Below are positions 1 through 14,000 of a stretch of DNA of 39,733 nt, piece by piece. The DNA is taken from assembly GCA_002682825.1 (NCBI GenBank), contig NOKP01000090.1, forward strand, positions 1 through 39,733. Direction: 5' to 3'. The stretch is from Neonectria sp. B-13. Taxonomy: Eukaryota > Ascomycota > Sordariomycetes > Hypocreales > Nectriaceae. The position numbers and the translations under genes are program-made. Positions within the stretch are counted from its first letter, which is position 1. Each line of letters opens with the position of its first letter. Below the pieces are notes generated by a model. It was not told where the DNA came from. It did not search any database and saw only the letters and a program-made list of their open reading frames with translations.

Positions 1-111
<111 letters not shown>

Positions 112-559
112 GTACTAAGATAGCCTATAGGAACTATAGTTATAGCTACTAAATATAGGTCCTAAAGGCTAATACTAATAATACTATACTAGATTAGACT
201 ATATTTTTATTTATTATAGCTTCTATTAAGTAGTAGGTTAAAAGCAATATATATATAAGCTTACTATTATACTTTTATACTATAATAGGCATATAGTAAT
301 ACCTACTTAGCTATAATAAGCTATACTTATATACTAATATACTTATTACTATATTATAATAAACTTAGGTCTTTTTTATTAAGTTAGTATTTAAGAGTAA
401 ACTATAGAATATAGATAAGGTTAATATTAATATAGTACTTATATTCTAAAAGGAATATACTATATAGATATATATTAATATATATATAGTAATAAGTACT
501 ATTATTAGCTGAATAGTATATAGTAAGAGGTAATAGTATAAGATAGGCAGTTAGCTATT
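112..559. other. RIP-altered AT-rich DNA, no gene seen
   Basis: C survives mostly before T and G mostly after A, and TAG/CTA triplets occur in all frames. I see no gene or structured repeat. It probably belongs to the same old repeat as the coding remnant that follows. Confidence 0.6.
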
Positions 560-2450
560 AATCTATTAGGTAGATAAGGGTAAGGTATTATTCTAGAATG
601 ATAAGTATATTAAAGTTAAGAACTTTATTAAAATGCTCTATAGTATTATTATAAAGGCTAAAGAGCTACTTAACTATATAATAGAAAGGTAGTAAGCTAA
701 GGTTATAGACTAAGAGCTATAGTCTAATATAGACTGTATTATAGATAACTTACTCTAGCTTAGGGTAGGCTAGTTATTTATAATAAACATTAAGAATGAA
801 TAGCTTAAGCTTAAGCTTAGTAAGGTAATATAGCTAATAGAGAAATTGTTATAGAATGTAGTAAAAGGCTAGTAGAAGCGGCTAGCTATTTAGTATTAGC
901 TCTAGGAGCTATAATAGTTCTATAAGGTACTTATTATAGACTTATAGACTTTATACAATAGACTAGGTAAGATAGGTATTAAGTAGGTAAAGTAGTATAG
1001 TCTATTATTATATATAATAGGCAGCTAAAGTAAGTAGACTGATACTATAGCTTTATAGATAAGGTTAATAAAGTATAGATAGAGGCATTTATATTAATAC
1101 TAGGCTGCTAGTAGGCTATAATTATAGTATTTATAGATAGTAGAATAGGTAAGATATACTAAGATATAGCTATAGCTATACTATATAACTACTATAGCTG
1201 TTTAATGTTTATAATAGCTACTACTAAGGATAAGAATAAGGATAAGGATAAGAATAAGAATAAGAATAGCTAGGCTAGGGTTAGTTATAATAAAAAGAAA
1301 GATAAAGAGAGTAAGAAGAAGAGTAATAGTAATAATAATAATAATAGTACTATTATTGTCTATAGTTAGTAGAAGGGAACTAAGAGGATTTAGGAAGTAT
1401 TTAAGAAAGAAAAGAGTATATAGATTTAAATACTACTCTAGTAGCTAGATAAGGTAGTAGATAAGTATCCTATATACTATATATATTATTATTATAGAGG
1501 GATAGAGGTTATTTAGATTCTAGATAAGCTATAGTATAAATAGAAGGGGTACTAGTATAACTTGATTATAGGTAAGGACTATAAGTAAGTATAATATAAA
1601 GTAATATTTAAGTTACTTATATATTACTTTATATATAAGCTTTTACTTAACTAGTATAAGGAAGTATAAGAAGGAGGTAGTAAGAAAGGTAAGAGCTAGT
1701 ATATATATAAAGATAAGGTATTACTAGTAGTACTTATAGTAATAAAAAGTTAATAAGTAAGGAGATTAGTAGAGGAATAGTTTAGGATTAGTATAATAGA
1801 TTAAGAGGTATATTACTAATAGCTTAAGGGTAATTAGTACTTTTATAGAATAAATAGGATAAATGTGCTAATGCTATAAGAAGTGATAATATAGTAGGTA
1901 TATTAGGGTGATTATGTTTAGTTTAAATAGAGTATAGGATAGTTATATATAATTAGATATATATAGTTATAAAGAGAATAAAGAGGGTATAAATAGGAAA
2001 GAGTATAGAGTATTATTATATAATTTAGTGTATTTTACTATATTACTAGAGAGATAAATAAAGTAGAAAGGTAAGTATATAGATTAGTAGGCTTAGGGAT
2101 AAGTAGTACTTAAGGGCTAAAGGTAGAGTATTTATTAATTTAAGCTTATTAGTATTATTAAGGATTAATAGAATTAATATATATACTATTATAAAGAGGT
2201 AGTAGTTATATAAGGTATATATATTTAGTTAAATAGTAGTTAGGTTTATTTTAGATAAGGTATAAGGTAGTTATAGGCTATAGTTATAGATAGATAGATA
2301 GTAAGGTATGTAGAGCATTTAAGTATAGAAAAGAGCTAATAGGATTAATAAAGGAGAAGAAGAAAGTATTAGATTAAATAGGTTATAATAGAAAATAAAG
2401 AAGTTAGAGGAATAATATAGTAAAGTATATTGAATGCATAGTATTTAAAC
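560..2450 (+). pseudogene. Degraded gag-like coding remnant (mirror of 37284-39174)
   Basis: Here the remnant reads on the plus strand. A coding-like phase starts near 594 (codons beginning at multiples of three), shifts by one frame near 1050-1080, and then continues from about 1080 to 2450. Stops, mostly TAG, fall throughout. A lysine-rich low-complexity stretch at 1225-1267 (alternating Lys with Asp or Asn) is followed by an Asn run. See 37284-39174 for interpretation. Confidence 0.4.
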
Positions 2451-2600
2451 ATTTATATTAAGATATTAAAAATTAAGAGGAGAGAATAGTAATAAGAGTA
2501 TAGTTTAGAGCTAAAACCTATATTAAGACTAAACTATTATAAGGCTAAATAGAATATAGGATTTATAGTATATAGAAATAAAGAAAAAGTAAAGAGTAAG

Positions 2601-2607
2601 AGTAGTT
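2601..2607 (+). repeat. Target-site duplication, left copy
   Basis: AGTAGTT lies directly before the LTR end TGGCGG and recurs at 15172-15178 beyond the other LTR, one base away from it. Ty3/gypsy elements usually make 5-bp duplications, so the true duplication may be five bases within this shared heptamer. Confidence 0.6.
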
Positions 2608-3168
2608 TGGCGGCGGAAAGGGACAAGAAACAACACCCCAAATGGATGACAGTTCCTTAGGGAGGTATACAGAAATGTATTACATAGGCATCTCAGTTGG
2701 TCAGCCCAAAGCTACATTAGATAGCGCATATGTGGTCAGACAGTCTAGTGTTTAGTACCTCCTAATAGGAAAGTATCTCATGAGGTAGATTGTTAAGTCG
2801 AAAGTAGGAAAGAGTATTAGTAAGGCATTGAAATGGCCTACTGTTGGCTTGGTAATTGGCATTATAGAAGATAGAGGTTCAACCTAGAATTGAATGGTAA
2901 CTTTGAATGTAAAATTGTAGAATAAATTCCTAGAAGGCAAAGGCAAAGTCTAGAGCTTTGAGCTCAATAAGCTTATATCTCTTATCTCTCTGTAGAAAGA
3001 ATCTCTTCAGTCTCTTGTCTCTCTCCCTCGATGATGATCCCTAGAAAGAAAAAGACCCCTTTTCTCCTTCCCTTCTTAACCTCCCTTGTGGCTGCCCCTC
3101 CCCTTCCGCACCCAATTACATCCCTGCTAGCAACCAGCTAGCCCACTTAGTCCTTCGCCCCTACCACA
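2608..3168 (-). repeat. 3' LTR of the left-arm element
   Basis: 561-bp copy, bounded by TG...CA when read on the minus strand. It pairs with the 5' LTR at 14612-15170; the two differ at roughly forty sites, essentially all transitions. Confidence 0.9.
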
Positions 3169-3170
3169 TA

Positions 3171-3178
3171 CCTCCCCT
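3171..3178 (-). promoter_or_regulatory. Polypurine tract next to the 3' LTR
   Basis: On the minus strand this reads AGGGGAGG, two bases before the LTR's TG. That is where plus-strand DNA priming occurs in LTR elements. Confidence 0.65.
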
Positions 3179-3401
3179 ATGATCTAATGATTGTCCTCAA
3201 TCAGGATAAGATCATAAACACTAGAACTTCCTCCCCTTTCCAAATCAGACCAAAGAAACATGCGTACACAGTAAAGAAGCATCTCATAAGACTTTCTTAA
3301 AGTCTAATATTAGAAAACAAAAGAAATCTATCTCCTAATCTGCCTCCCCAGTCCTGTATCTACCTTCCCGACTGAGAACAATAAACCCTCCTAGAGTATT
3401 A

Positions 3402-5621
3402 TCACTTCCGTGCCTCCTGCTGTTGGTATCGTTCCTCCCGGCTGATCTTTGCAATGGAAGGAGGGATAACATCGTTGTATGCAAAGTCAACAATGCCTTC
3501 CCACTGGGCAAGAGAAATCAGACCCTTAGGAATGTATGTAGCGTAGGACCTTGTCTTCGGCATGAGCAATGTAGGTCGGTTAGCAATCCGAGGTAAGTCC
3601 ATTGGGTCAGTGTCAACAGTCATTTTCTTTGCCCTAGCACCCATTGTAATACCAAGGTAATAATCTCTTCCTTCAAAGACCCTCTAATCATCCATATAGA
3701 CTGGTAAACCTTTGTTGATGAATTGGGCTGTAGATACGGTTGCCGTCCAGGTGGTCCAAGTCCTCTGGGGTGTTAGAGCCAGCGACACATCTCTCATCGA
3801 GACGTCACTTCTTGCAGGGCTTCTAGGCGTATCCCTCATTGAAACATCGCTCCCCATGGGCTTGGGTAGTGCCACAAGAGCTCTTGGGGGTATCTTAGGC
3901 GAGGTTGGCTGCGAAGGTTCGATGCTCTTGACCCCTTCCACCAGCTTAGACATCGACCCAAGCGAGTCACGCCGAGTTCCTTTGACAGAGGCATCATCCT
4001 TCATCAGAGTCTCTGCAATCAAAGGCATCTTTCTGGATAAAGAGATCAGGATAGGGGACTTCTTAGACAAGGGGACTGCAGTTGGCAATTTCCCAGATGA
4101 AGAAGGAACCAAGATTGGCGATTGCTTCTGAGAGTTGCCTAAGCCGAGAGAGATGATACTTCTGGGCTTGCCTTTGGGCTACTTGGGAAGTCTATTGTCA
4201 ATCATAAACCCCTTTTTGACAAAGGCTTCAGCAAGGTCGGGAGGCAAAGCGAACTTGAGCTTGCTGATATCCGATCGGTACATCAAGGAACTTCGAATCT
4301 CTTTGCCAAAAGGCACAGCAGGGTACAGAATAAGCTAGTAGTTATCTGAGAGTTTATTGAGCCTAAGGCCTAACCATATGATAGTTGGAAAGCTGCCGTA
4401 ATAGGTAAAGACATCAGAGGTCTGGAGCTTCTGGCCTACTGGCAAGAGCTGATGGTGTATATCAGATGCCCAGTCGATGGTATGGTTCTGGTTCCCTAGG
4501 CCATACTTCAGGTCTTTAATGCCTAGCTCCTCCATGATAGCACAGCCAAAGAAGCTTTTAACTCAATCTAAGTCAAGAGCTTCAGCTCTCTTGTTGCCCT
4601 TCTTTGCCTTTGCTGGTCGACCAAGCTTCCAGTCGCGGAAACGCAGAGCGAATTCAGTCCCCTTGGGCATCTCCCCTTTCGCCTGAACGACAAGTTCCTT
4701 CAGAGCAATCCCACTCTCCATCATCTGCTTCTTTGTAAGTCCCACTAGCCCTCGGATGGCTAGTATGACAAGGAAGGTTCCAAGGAAGCCGCACTCCCAC
4801 TGACTGTCTTGGTGAGAGGTAGGCATTCTGTAAACGAGGAATTCGTAGGGTGTACTGTTGAGAGCCATGACCTCTCTCTAGGCAGCGGCAAGGGCCACGA
4901 ATCGTTCCTCCTTTCCTTTCTTCAGAGTATCAAAGACACAGAGGTGCCCTTCCTTTGAGTCCCAGATGTAGGTAATCCAATGGGTCCAGTTGGCAAAGTG
5001 GACAATCCCAATGAGGAATCTTCGGTTGAATTGAGTTTCTTGGAACAGTCAGAATCCCAGAGAGGGTCGGTTTTTCGTAATAAAGGCAATCTCTCTGATG
5101 AGCTTGGTTGAGTAGTCGGATTGTCCCCATTTATTGGCTTTGACCTTAGAGGTGTTAAGATTAAGGCTGCTTAGGGCAATAGCAACTAGGTCCCTTATGT
5201 TGTAAGTCATTAGACGTAGGAACGCAAGAAGGCCAAAGTTGGTAGACATTTCTTCGTTCTGGAGATCACTTAGTAGTTCCCATAGATCCATACAATGCTT
5301 ACCCCAAGGGCCAAAGTCTTTCTCGCTGAAGTCTGGGTAAGGTTGGACAGTCTCAACCCAGGCTTTGATCGTATCTCTGTCTCCTAAGGCTGGGCACTTT
5401 GGGCCTATGTTTCCCTAGTGAGACTAGTTGAGTCAAGAAGGGTAGAAGGTTGGTTGATCGGTTAGGTTCTGGTGAAGTGGCATCTTGGACATAAGCTCTT
5501 CTGAATGCAGGAAGCTTTGTTTGCCCCCTTCATTGCGAACAATCCCTTCGTAGAGTGTCAGCTCATTGCCGGTGCAGTAGAACTGCTCCTTTTCCTTCGC
5601 ATCCTCTCTAGAAGCGGCCAT
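3402..5621 (-). pseudogene. Ulp1/C48-like peptidase frame of the retrotransposon, minus-strand copy
   Basis: Mirror of 34113-36332. The likely ATG is at 5619-5621 on the minus strand. Codons for the candidate catalytic residues are His 4980-4982, Asp 4929-4931, Gln 4809-4811 and Cys 4791-4793. The same nine internal stops break the frame. Family reasoning is given at the right-arm copy. Confidence 0.75.
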
Positions 5622-6175
5622 CGCTGTGGTGTTTCGAAGAGCAGGGGTGCTTCTGAAAGTCAGTCTGATCGTAGGGAAGCAAGGAATGAGATTCCCGTTG
5701 AAATTTGGGCTTGAAAGGAGGAAAATTGCAGCGTTGGGGCTTGAGTTATAGTGCAGATTTTCCTTGGGGCTAGAGTGTAAAGAGAGTGCATGTATGTTGG
5801 TGTTTCCAAGAGGTTGTATGTTGACAATTTCCTTGTTGTAGGGCACTGCATTCTTTGTAATAGTGAATCACAGCAACAGCAGTCCTTGTTTTCCAGACCT
5901 CCCCACTAAGTTCCCTTTGTTCATTATAGCAAACTTAGACACCTGCTTCTTAGAAACCCTCCTCTCTTGCATAAAGCCCTATTAGATTAGCCCTAAGGCT
6001 TAAACCTTCATACCTAATGCTTCTTAAGTCACTTCTCTTCCTTCCAGACTTATCATTCCCTCACATCTCCCGCAACCTCTTTCTTCCTTGTTGTCCTTCA
6101 ACAGCTTGGCTAGCTGCGATAGCTTCTTATCATAACAAGCTCATCGTCCTTTCAGATCTCCCTCGGTCAAAGCTC
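5622..6175 (-). other. Non-coding stretch upstream of the peptidase frame (mirror of 33559-34112)
   Basis: No convincing gene. The peptidase frame is open for some distance upstream of its ATG, but only a GTG is available there, so I treat this as leader. Confidence 0.5.
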
Positions 6176-6857
6176 CTAGATGTCCATCATCTTGCTGAGT
6201 GCTAGGTCGATGCTGGTTCGTTCAATCATCAGGGCAGCACCTACTGGAAAGGTTGTAACAACATTCTCCTTAAGCCCTTCCTGATTTTGCATCTTGACTT
6301 GGTTCTTGCCTTAGTGAGTTTCTTTTTCTTCCTTCTGTTAGGTTAGGTAATCTAATGAGATACTTCTCTAGGTCCTGAAGTTATTCTAGGTCTGGTTCTG
6401 TGGTTTCTGGGCTCTCGATCGACTTGGCTGCCTACTGTATGTCAAGTTGGATGTCCGGTTTCCTTCTTCTAGCAATCACTTAACCTTTCTCATCTGGTTC
6501 CTCTAACAACTTCCTTTCTGTGATTCAACCATTACCTCTAGGATAGGGCTTCTAGCAACCCATGCTCTTCAGTCTGTCTTTATCCCAGCTGATTGGGCTC
6601 ATCCTGGAGGGTACTTCTTTACCAACCTTCCCTCTTAACCATATCTCCTTAAGGCCCTCATTATTGCTTTCGTTGGGGTCATCAACCTGGTTATGTGTTG
6701 TTGCTGTATCTGCGGTTACTTTTCGACAACTACCCGCTTTGATGAGCACATCCTGACGCCTTTCCATGCTTGCATTTCGGTTCCTGGCTTTATGAACGGC
6801 TAGTGTGCTAATTGCGTTTGGTACAACCGTTCTGACTGCGATTGGAAGTTCCTCCAT
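6176..6857 (-). pseudogene. Second extra 3' reading frame, unrecognised (mirror of 32877-33558)
   Basis: Minus-strand copy of the short charged frame between integrase and the peptidase. Its first 101 codons are open (6552-6857); then stops and one frame change follow. I do not recognise a family. Confidence 0.35.
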
Positions 6858-7450
6858 GGGTACCTGGCTTTAGGTCGTTAGGAGGGTCCCTGGAAGTTCC
6901 CTTTGGGTAGTAGGGCTACTATTCCGAACACGTTGACCTCCTTTGCTTCGGATATCTTCAATCCTTGCTCTTGCCCTCGCATTATCTCAGAGTATCCTTC
7001 CGAATTGGGTGGCTCTTCTGATGCTGAAATCTGCAGATGGGCTGCTCTGGTTTCTGCCAAGGCCCTTCGAGATGGATATTGGGCTTTTTAGCTGGCTGGA
7101 TTGACACCTCCCCTTGTCTAAAGACTTCTTCTTCCCCTTAGAATAGGCAATAAGTAGTAAATGCCCAACCTCTAGCACTACTGCTTAGTTGTTGTTGCTT
7201 TCTTCTCTTCTGGACAGGCTCCCTTTATCCTATTCTTCCTTCACTGTGAGGTTCATTTGTCTTATGGTAGGCATAAAGTTCGATCCAGGTAGTCATTTCT
7301 GGGTCTTTTCCCTTATAGACATGGTATATCCAATCTTCTCTGGTGACCCTATTGTATTCCTCCTCTTCCTGCCTCCCCATACAGTAACACTACTGTCCTC
7401 AGCCAACGCTGTATCCCCAGTATCTCATGAGACACTTAAATTGCCATGTA
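6858..7450 (-). other. Spacer between pol and the extra frames (mirror of 32284-32876)
   Basis: Contains one short open frame (60 codons, mirror of 32674-32856) and a near-perfect copy of a 16-bp palindromic motif at 7420-7435. I see no recognisable gene. Confidence 0.45.
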
Positions 7451-10400
7451 CTAACTTTTGGCTTCTATAGTCATCTCTAGGATGCAGACTTGGAAATCTC
7501 CTCTGGGCCTCTTCCGTGGTTGGACGATAAGCTCTGGCTTAGAGTCATTGGATAAGGAATTTGTCTCGCTTGGCTCATAAGGTGTGTTATGAGATGCTTC
7601 TTTATCAAATTCTTCATCCTTATCATCAGATAGTGGTCCCATTGTTTCTTCATCATTGGGGCTTGTCCACCAGCCTTGATCATCCTTCTAGAAAGCCTTC
7701 AACTGGTCTCCATGATAGGTCCCTGGAAGCTTAATTCCAGTGAGAGTCTCAAGCTTATAAGTCCTAGTTTCTGCAAGGGCTTTACAAACCCTGTAAGGTC
7801 CTTTCCATCTTGGCTTGAGCTTTGCAGCTGAAGAGAGATCATTGTGGTTTCATATGTCATACTGAAGGACTAGATCACCTAGTAGCAAGGGTGTCTTTCT
7901 CAGCTTGAAGGTATTCGACTCATTGGTCCTCCTGGCTAGGGTCTATTGATATTCCTTGACCTTTGCTCGAGCGGCTTTGATGTCCTCTTTGCGTCTCTCC
8001 AGAATTCGTATCCTAGCCAGAATCTCGTCTTCCTTGTCCTTGACGTCGTCCCAGTCAATGAGTCTCCAAGTTGGGATCTTGACTTCAAGGGGAAGGATAG
8101 GTTCCTAGCCATAAAGGAGCCAGAAGGGAGAGCAGCCATGTGATCCCTAGATTGCTGACCTGTCCGTAAGAAGGGCTAAGTCGACCAAATCCACCCATTT
8201 CCCTAGCCTTCCAAGCTTCTTGAAGTGATTGGTCATGGACATATGCCCTACTTCAATCAGCCCATTGGACTTAGAGTTATAGAAAGAGATTTTGGACATC
8301 TTAATGCCCAGATCTTCTAGCTCATCAGGGATCCCTTTGGCAAGTTCCTCTCCATTGTTAGTAACAATCTTCACTAGCATTCCATAGCAGTAAATAATCC
8401 TCTTTATGAATCTTCTGACATTAGCTGCAGTAAGGTTACTAATAGCCATAGCTTCAATCCATCCTATTAGGTCACATCTAGCTTCCAGTAAGAACTTCAT
8501 GCCTTTATCAAGGGGTAGGTACTGCCCATCGATATGGATCTTCATCATTGGATACTAAGGAGCAGTGGGCTTAGCCTGTTCAGCTATTTGTTGCACTGTG
8601 TGTTCTTGATAGGTTGGGCATTTTCGGATGATTGTCTCCAAAGAGTGTCTTAGGCCTTGCCAAAAATAGCGCTGAGAAATGATTTTTATTGTGGCTTCCT
8701 GTCCTTTGTGGCCTCCATGATGGTGACACGAAGTCATAAGATGCTTCTGAAGGTCATCATCATCAACAACCAGTGTAGGGTTGTCTCCTTCTCTTAGTCC
8801 TTGCTTCCAGATCTGACCTCCCCTGACAAAGAACTGAGTTGCTTTTGCTCTTAGTCTCTTGAAGTCTCTTGCCGACATGCCTTTTGGTCTTTGCAGAGAT
8901 GTAAGGTAATCAGCTAAGGCAAGCCATTCGCCTTTGTAGTTGTCTGTAAGGGCATTGTCTTTAGGTCCAAGAAGAACGAGGTTGAGGCGGGCGTCAATTT
9001 CATCCTTAATGTCTGCCTTGGCTTCCTGGTCCAAAAGGTCAGAAGGTCCCTGACCCTTCCTTGATAGACTGTCTGCGACTGTGTTCTTCTTCCCAGGGAT
9101 GTGCTTGACTGTGAAGTCAAAAAGCAGTAGATAGCTGAGCCATCTGATAACCATGGCTCCTGGTATGTCATTTGCCCGGTTGTTCAGCTGGTCGACTAGT
9201 ACCCTAGAGTCTGTTTCCAAGGTAAATGGATAACCATAGATATGCATCCGCAGGCGCCGTATCGCATGAAGGGCTCCTTTGCACTCTAGCTTGGTTGCAT
9301 CATACTTCTTCTCAGCATCTGTCCAGGTTCCTGATTCGAATCTCATAGGATGGCGTTTCCCTTGAATAACCTGCATCAAGACAGCTCCCCAGCCTAGGAT
9401 GCTTGCATCAATCATTAAAATGACTTCCCTGGCTCCTTCTGAAAGGTCAAGGGTTGCAAGGATAGGAGCTGATACGATCTTTTCTTTCAGTATTGTCATT
9501 GCAGCCTGCTGGTCCTTGCTCCAGTCCCAAGCAGAGTCTTTCTTTAGTAGCTTGGTAAGAGGCTGTGCAATCCAAGCGTAGTTTCTGATCCAGATTCTGT
9601 AGTAGCCAGTGATGCCAAGGAACGCCCTTACTTCGGTCAGGGTCTTACAATCCACCCATTCAATGATCTTGATGACCTTCTCTTCCGTTGGCTTCCTTCC
9701 GCTTGTGCCACAGAGGTACCCTACGATAGGGGCAGTCTTCTGACACTAAGCTGACTTCTTGGCAGCAATTGTACAATCAGCTAGCTTAACATTGACTAGG
9801 ATAGCATTAAGATTGATGAGATGCTCTAGGATGAACCTCCTTACACTAGGAAGAGCTTCCTTCCCACTATAGTCAGTCTCTGGTCCTTTGACACTAATGT
9901 CATCCAGGAAAGCCCTAGCTTTATCCGGAAGCAAGTCAAGAAGGATCCTTGTTATGATCCTAGTGAACTGGGCCACTGAGTTCGTAGTACCTTGTGGTAG
10001 TGAGCATAGTCTCATTAGACCTATTGGTGTGTCAAAGGTCGTAAGATCCCTGCTTTCCACTGCTAGCTTCACTTGGTCATATCCTGAAAAGAAGTCCAGC
10101 ACAGAGAGGATTTTACACATCCCAAATTCAGCTGAGAAGTCGTCTGTCCCTGGAGGAATCATGCCATCTCTGATGGTATAGGCATTGTATCGCTTTGCTG
10201 AGTTGATAAGGCGTAGCCCTCTATCTTTCTTGGCTATAAGCATCCAATAGTTTCTGTAAGAAGTATGACTTTCCTTAATAAGCTTGTTCTTCAGCTGGGT
10301 TTTCAGAAGATCAATGACCCTCTTCCTGGTCCTATGAGGAATTACTACATTTCCATAATGCTAAGCAATATGGGGTGTGATTTTGATGACTTGGGGAGGT

Positions 10401-11014
10401 ATGACCCTTGGGTTAACTTCCCCTTTTTCCTCAAAGGTTTAGAATAATGCTTCTTCTCGGTTGAAAAGGATCTGACGGAGGACATCCCTTTCTGCGTCCC
10501 TAAGGGTATCCTTTGTCTGGTCCATGATCGCTTTAAGCCTCTCCCCAAAGAGCCTAGAGCCTTTCTCAATCTTCGAGAACTTGGGCATAATGTAGTTGGA
10601 ATAGGGCGAATTGCGCTCTAGGTCCCCTTTTACCTCTTCCTACCTCTTCTCCCTCTAGAACGGGTCTCCTTCCAGCGTAGATCCATTAGAAGGGATGTTA
10701 TCCCTTGGCTGGATCTTATCCGCCTTCCTTTTGTACATTGTATTAACCCGTACAGCTGTATCCTCATGGCTGACTTCTGGTCTTGATTGTTGTACTTTTT
10801 CTACTCTAGTCGCCGTCGGATTATTCTCTTTCATCCAGTCTTTAAGAATGATCTTGAAGACTTTTTGGGCCGTCTTTTTGTCAATGTATCTCATGAGATA
10901 CTCAACATTATCCTCCTCTAAACCGTAGATGTCCATTCTTTCCAGTTCAGAGGGAACTTTCTCACTTAATGGGGCCCCCCTGGTGCTTCTTGAGTAGCGA
11001 TTGGGTATTCCTAT
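7451..11014 (-). pseudogene. pol: pol: RT, RNase H, integrase (minus-strand copy)
   Basis: Mirror of 28720-32283, with the same domain order and internal stops. The longest uninterrupted piece (8555-9655) covers the end of RT, RNase H and the integrase zinc-binding region. The integrase core is 8147-8548 and RT lies mainly in 9746-10243. Confidence 0.9.
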
Positions 11015-14000
11015 CTAATTCCCCCTGCAACTGGGGACACAATCTTGATATTTCCCAATTGATAGCTTATCAATATCTCTCCAGGAATGGTTGCATAGTT
11101 AAAGGTGACCTTCGCGCTCCTAATGAAAGGCATCCCTAAGATGAAAGGAATCAATACTGCAGAGGTTGGGGCCATATATATCTTTTGGTCAATGAAGACA
11201 TTGCCCAAATAGACTTTAACCTTAACTACCCCTACTATCGCAATGTAGTCCTTCGAGAAGGAAGTAGTCCTGGCCTTAATGGGTTGGACATTGAGCTTGC
11301 TGATCTTGATGATGTTATTAGAAATGATGTTCCCTTCTGCTCCTGTGTCAATAATAGCTTCCCAAGTGTAGCCATTAGGGTTCCTAAGTCTCACTTGCAG
11401 CCTTGGAAGATCTTGGCATAGCAAGAGCATCTTGCTGTCCTAGGGTCGAATTAAGGTCGGATTGACCCGCATAACTATCTCATTCAGTGCTTCTAGGTTA
11501 GGTCTCTTAACCTCCTTCCCATAGGAGACCTTTGTCATCGAGTTGCTGTCTATCACCAGATAGTCTCCTGGAGTGAGCTAGGAGTCATCATGGGATTTCG
11601 TAGGCAATTTCCTCTGACCAATTGCGACAGAATTAATCCCATACCGCTGAGATAATTCGTTGAAATAAGCATCAGAGAAGCTCGGGTCGGTCCGTTCCGT
11701 GATGTTGTTTATTTTGACCTCCTTAGACCTCTTTGTCTTGTAGGTCGGGTTGGGGTCTATCCAGACGGTCTCCGTAACTCTATCAGCAAGGTCAGCCAAT
11801 TCCTTCGCCATAGATCGTCCGAACTCAGGGTCATTCGCGATAATCTGGGGAATGGTGACTCCAATCTTTGTGGTCAGGATCCTTTGCTTCAAGGCTGCCC
11901 TATTCTCGATCAATGAGGTCAGGCGAGAGTCGCCTTTGGGTCTATCCTTTGCAATAGCTTCAGCCATCTTTCGATCTTCTAGGTTCGTCTGTTTGAGGAT
12001 CCTAGGGATTACCGTAGGAATAGGCTGGCTTTGCTCAGCTTCTTCTGGCTCCTCATTCATCCTTTGCCTCTTGGTTGCAGCTGTGTCGAAAGTGACATTG
12101 TTGTTCAAGATTCCAGTGGATTCATTGTAGTCACCTTTGTCGATTAGGATGATATTGGACTTCGTTGTCCTATCGACTAGGGGGTCCCCTTCAGAAAGCC
12201 CTATCCTTCCGCTGGTCCTATCAATGATCATATCTTCAAACAGAGGGTTTTGACTTCTCTTCATAAAGTTAGTCACTAGGTCTTGCTCTTCCTGATTGGG
12301 GTTCTAATTTCGGATAGTAGATCTAGACATCAATCCGTCAAGAAATCTCATAGCAGGTGACTTTGGGAACTTCCTTATCCACATAACAATGAGTTTCTTG
12401 ACTCCTCCAAGGAATCCCATCTTCCAGACAAGCTTAGGGGGGAGAATAGCTTCTCTTCGTCCTACCCAGGCTATGCTGGCTTCTGAGTCAAAGTCACAAT
12501 AGCTAGATTCCTTATCCTTTTTCAACTTATAGCATTGGTTTGGGAAGTGACCTGCAATATAGCAGTAGAAACACTTTGACTGTCTCTGCCTATAGCTAGC
12601 ATTGATGAGGATGTCCTGGTTGTCTGCTGCAAAGGATCCTGTGTGCATAGGATAGTTGCTGTTGATGGAGGGGTTGAAAAACCTTTGCTTGTTAAGATTC
12701 CCTTGGAGAACAGCTGTAAGGCGTGCCTCTAAGTCCTCATATCTCTTTGAAACATTGATGCTTATGTTTTGGACCATTTGAGTGAGGGAGTCGATTGCTG
12801 CATCCGTGTTTGGCTTGTTCAGGGGCTGGATTCTTGGTTCTATATCCTTCTCAGGGGGTCGTTTGTTCTGATCTAATTCTCTCTCCTAGGGTTCCTCAAT
12901 TAGGTCTTTGAAAGATTGGTCCTGTTCCAATAAGCATAAGATGAGATTGACCATTGTATCATAAGGCTTGGATTGTAGTTCTTGGACTGGGATATTCTTC
13001 CATTGATACACCCGGATGATGACCCTGTGGGGAAGAGTATGGAAGACAGCATAAGAATTTCCTTCCTTGAACTTTCCACTGTTATTGAGGGTATTGCATA
13101 ACTCTCTATGGGTCTTAAGCTAGGTAAGGATCTCCTTGTCTGTTGCATTCCTCATGGACTGAGTGTTCATCTTGAGGACCTTCTGGAGGGGTTGGATCTG
13201 TTGTTCTTTATCCCCTTCCTTGAAATCTTCCCGAAGCTTCGCCTTGATTATTTCCCAGGTGCCGCTTTCGCAGGCTTTTAGCACCTTCGTTCTAACATCC
13301 TCATGGACAAAGTACATCATCAGTTGGGCCTTCTTTTCGTTTGAGTGGACCCATCCCTTGATGTGGTTCTCAAACATCCTTAGGTAACTAGTGATGTTTG
13401 TTCCCTTGAAGATGCAATTGAACATGTAGATAGGGAAGAGAGCATCTGGCTCTTCGCTCATCTTCCCTCCCTCCATTATGTCTGGAGGCTTTGTGCTTAT
13501 CTTGTTGGTCTTGGTATTTGGTTCGATCGGTGTCTGGATTGGCGAAGGGTCCTCGTGTAAGGGTATGACAGGTACTGACAGTGACTTTGTATGTTTGTCT
13601 AATTGGTTCGGGTTCTGGTGTATTGTCCTTATAGGCATTGCATGAGATACCTCCTTCCTCCTCTTTCTTCTTTTTCCTCTGGTGGTGGTGGCAAAATCTA
13701 GTCTTCTGTCTGTGGAATCCTTGCTCGTTGGAGAGCAATTCTTTCCTCTGGACATGGCCTTTGCTAACCATACTAAAACAAAAGCTTGGCTGCTGTTGTA
13801 TTTCTCTTGGGGAAATAAGAGAGCAGCTAAGGAATGAAATGAATAATGAATGAATGAAAATGCAGGATAAAAATCAGGTTGGCTGTCCAATTCGGACAGT
13901 CTGTCTTCATAGTCGTCATAAAAATCTCTCTGAACAGGCTGATTCTCTTGATATTTCTTGGCCTGCTTGTTAATCCTCTCTCTTTCTCTCTTTCTGTTTC

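Noticed and set aside
3684..4338. Open frames on the strand opposite the peptidase frame, and similar antisense frames across gag and pol
   Set aside because: They mirror codon structure of the sense frames and show no domain; they are antisense shadows.
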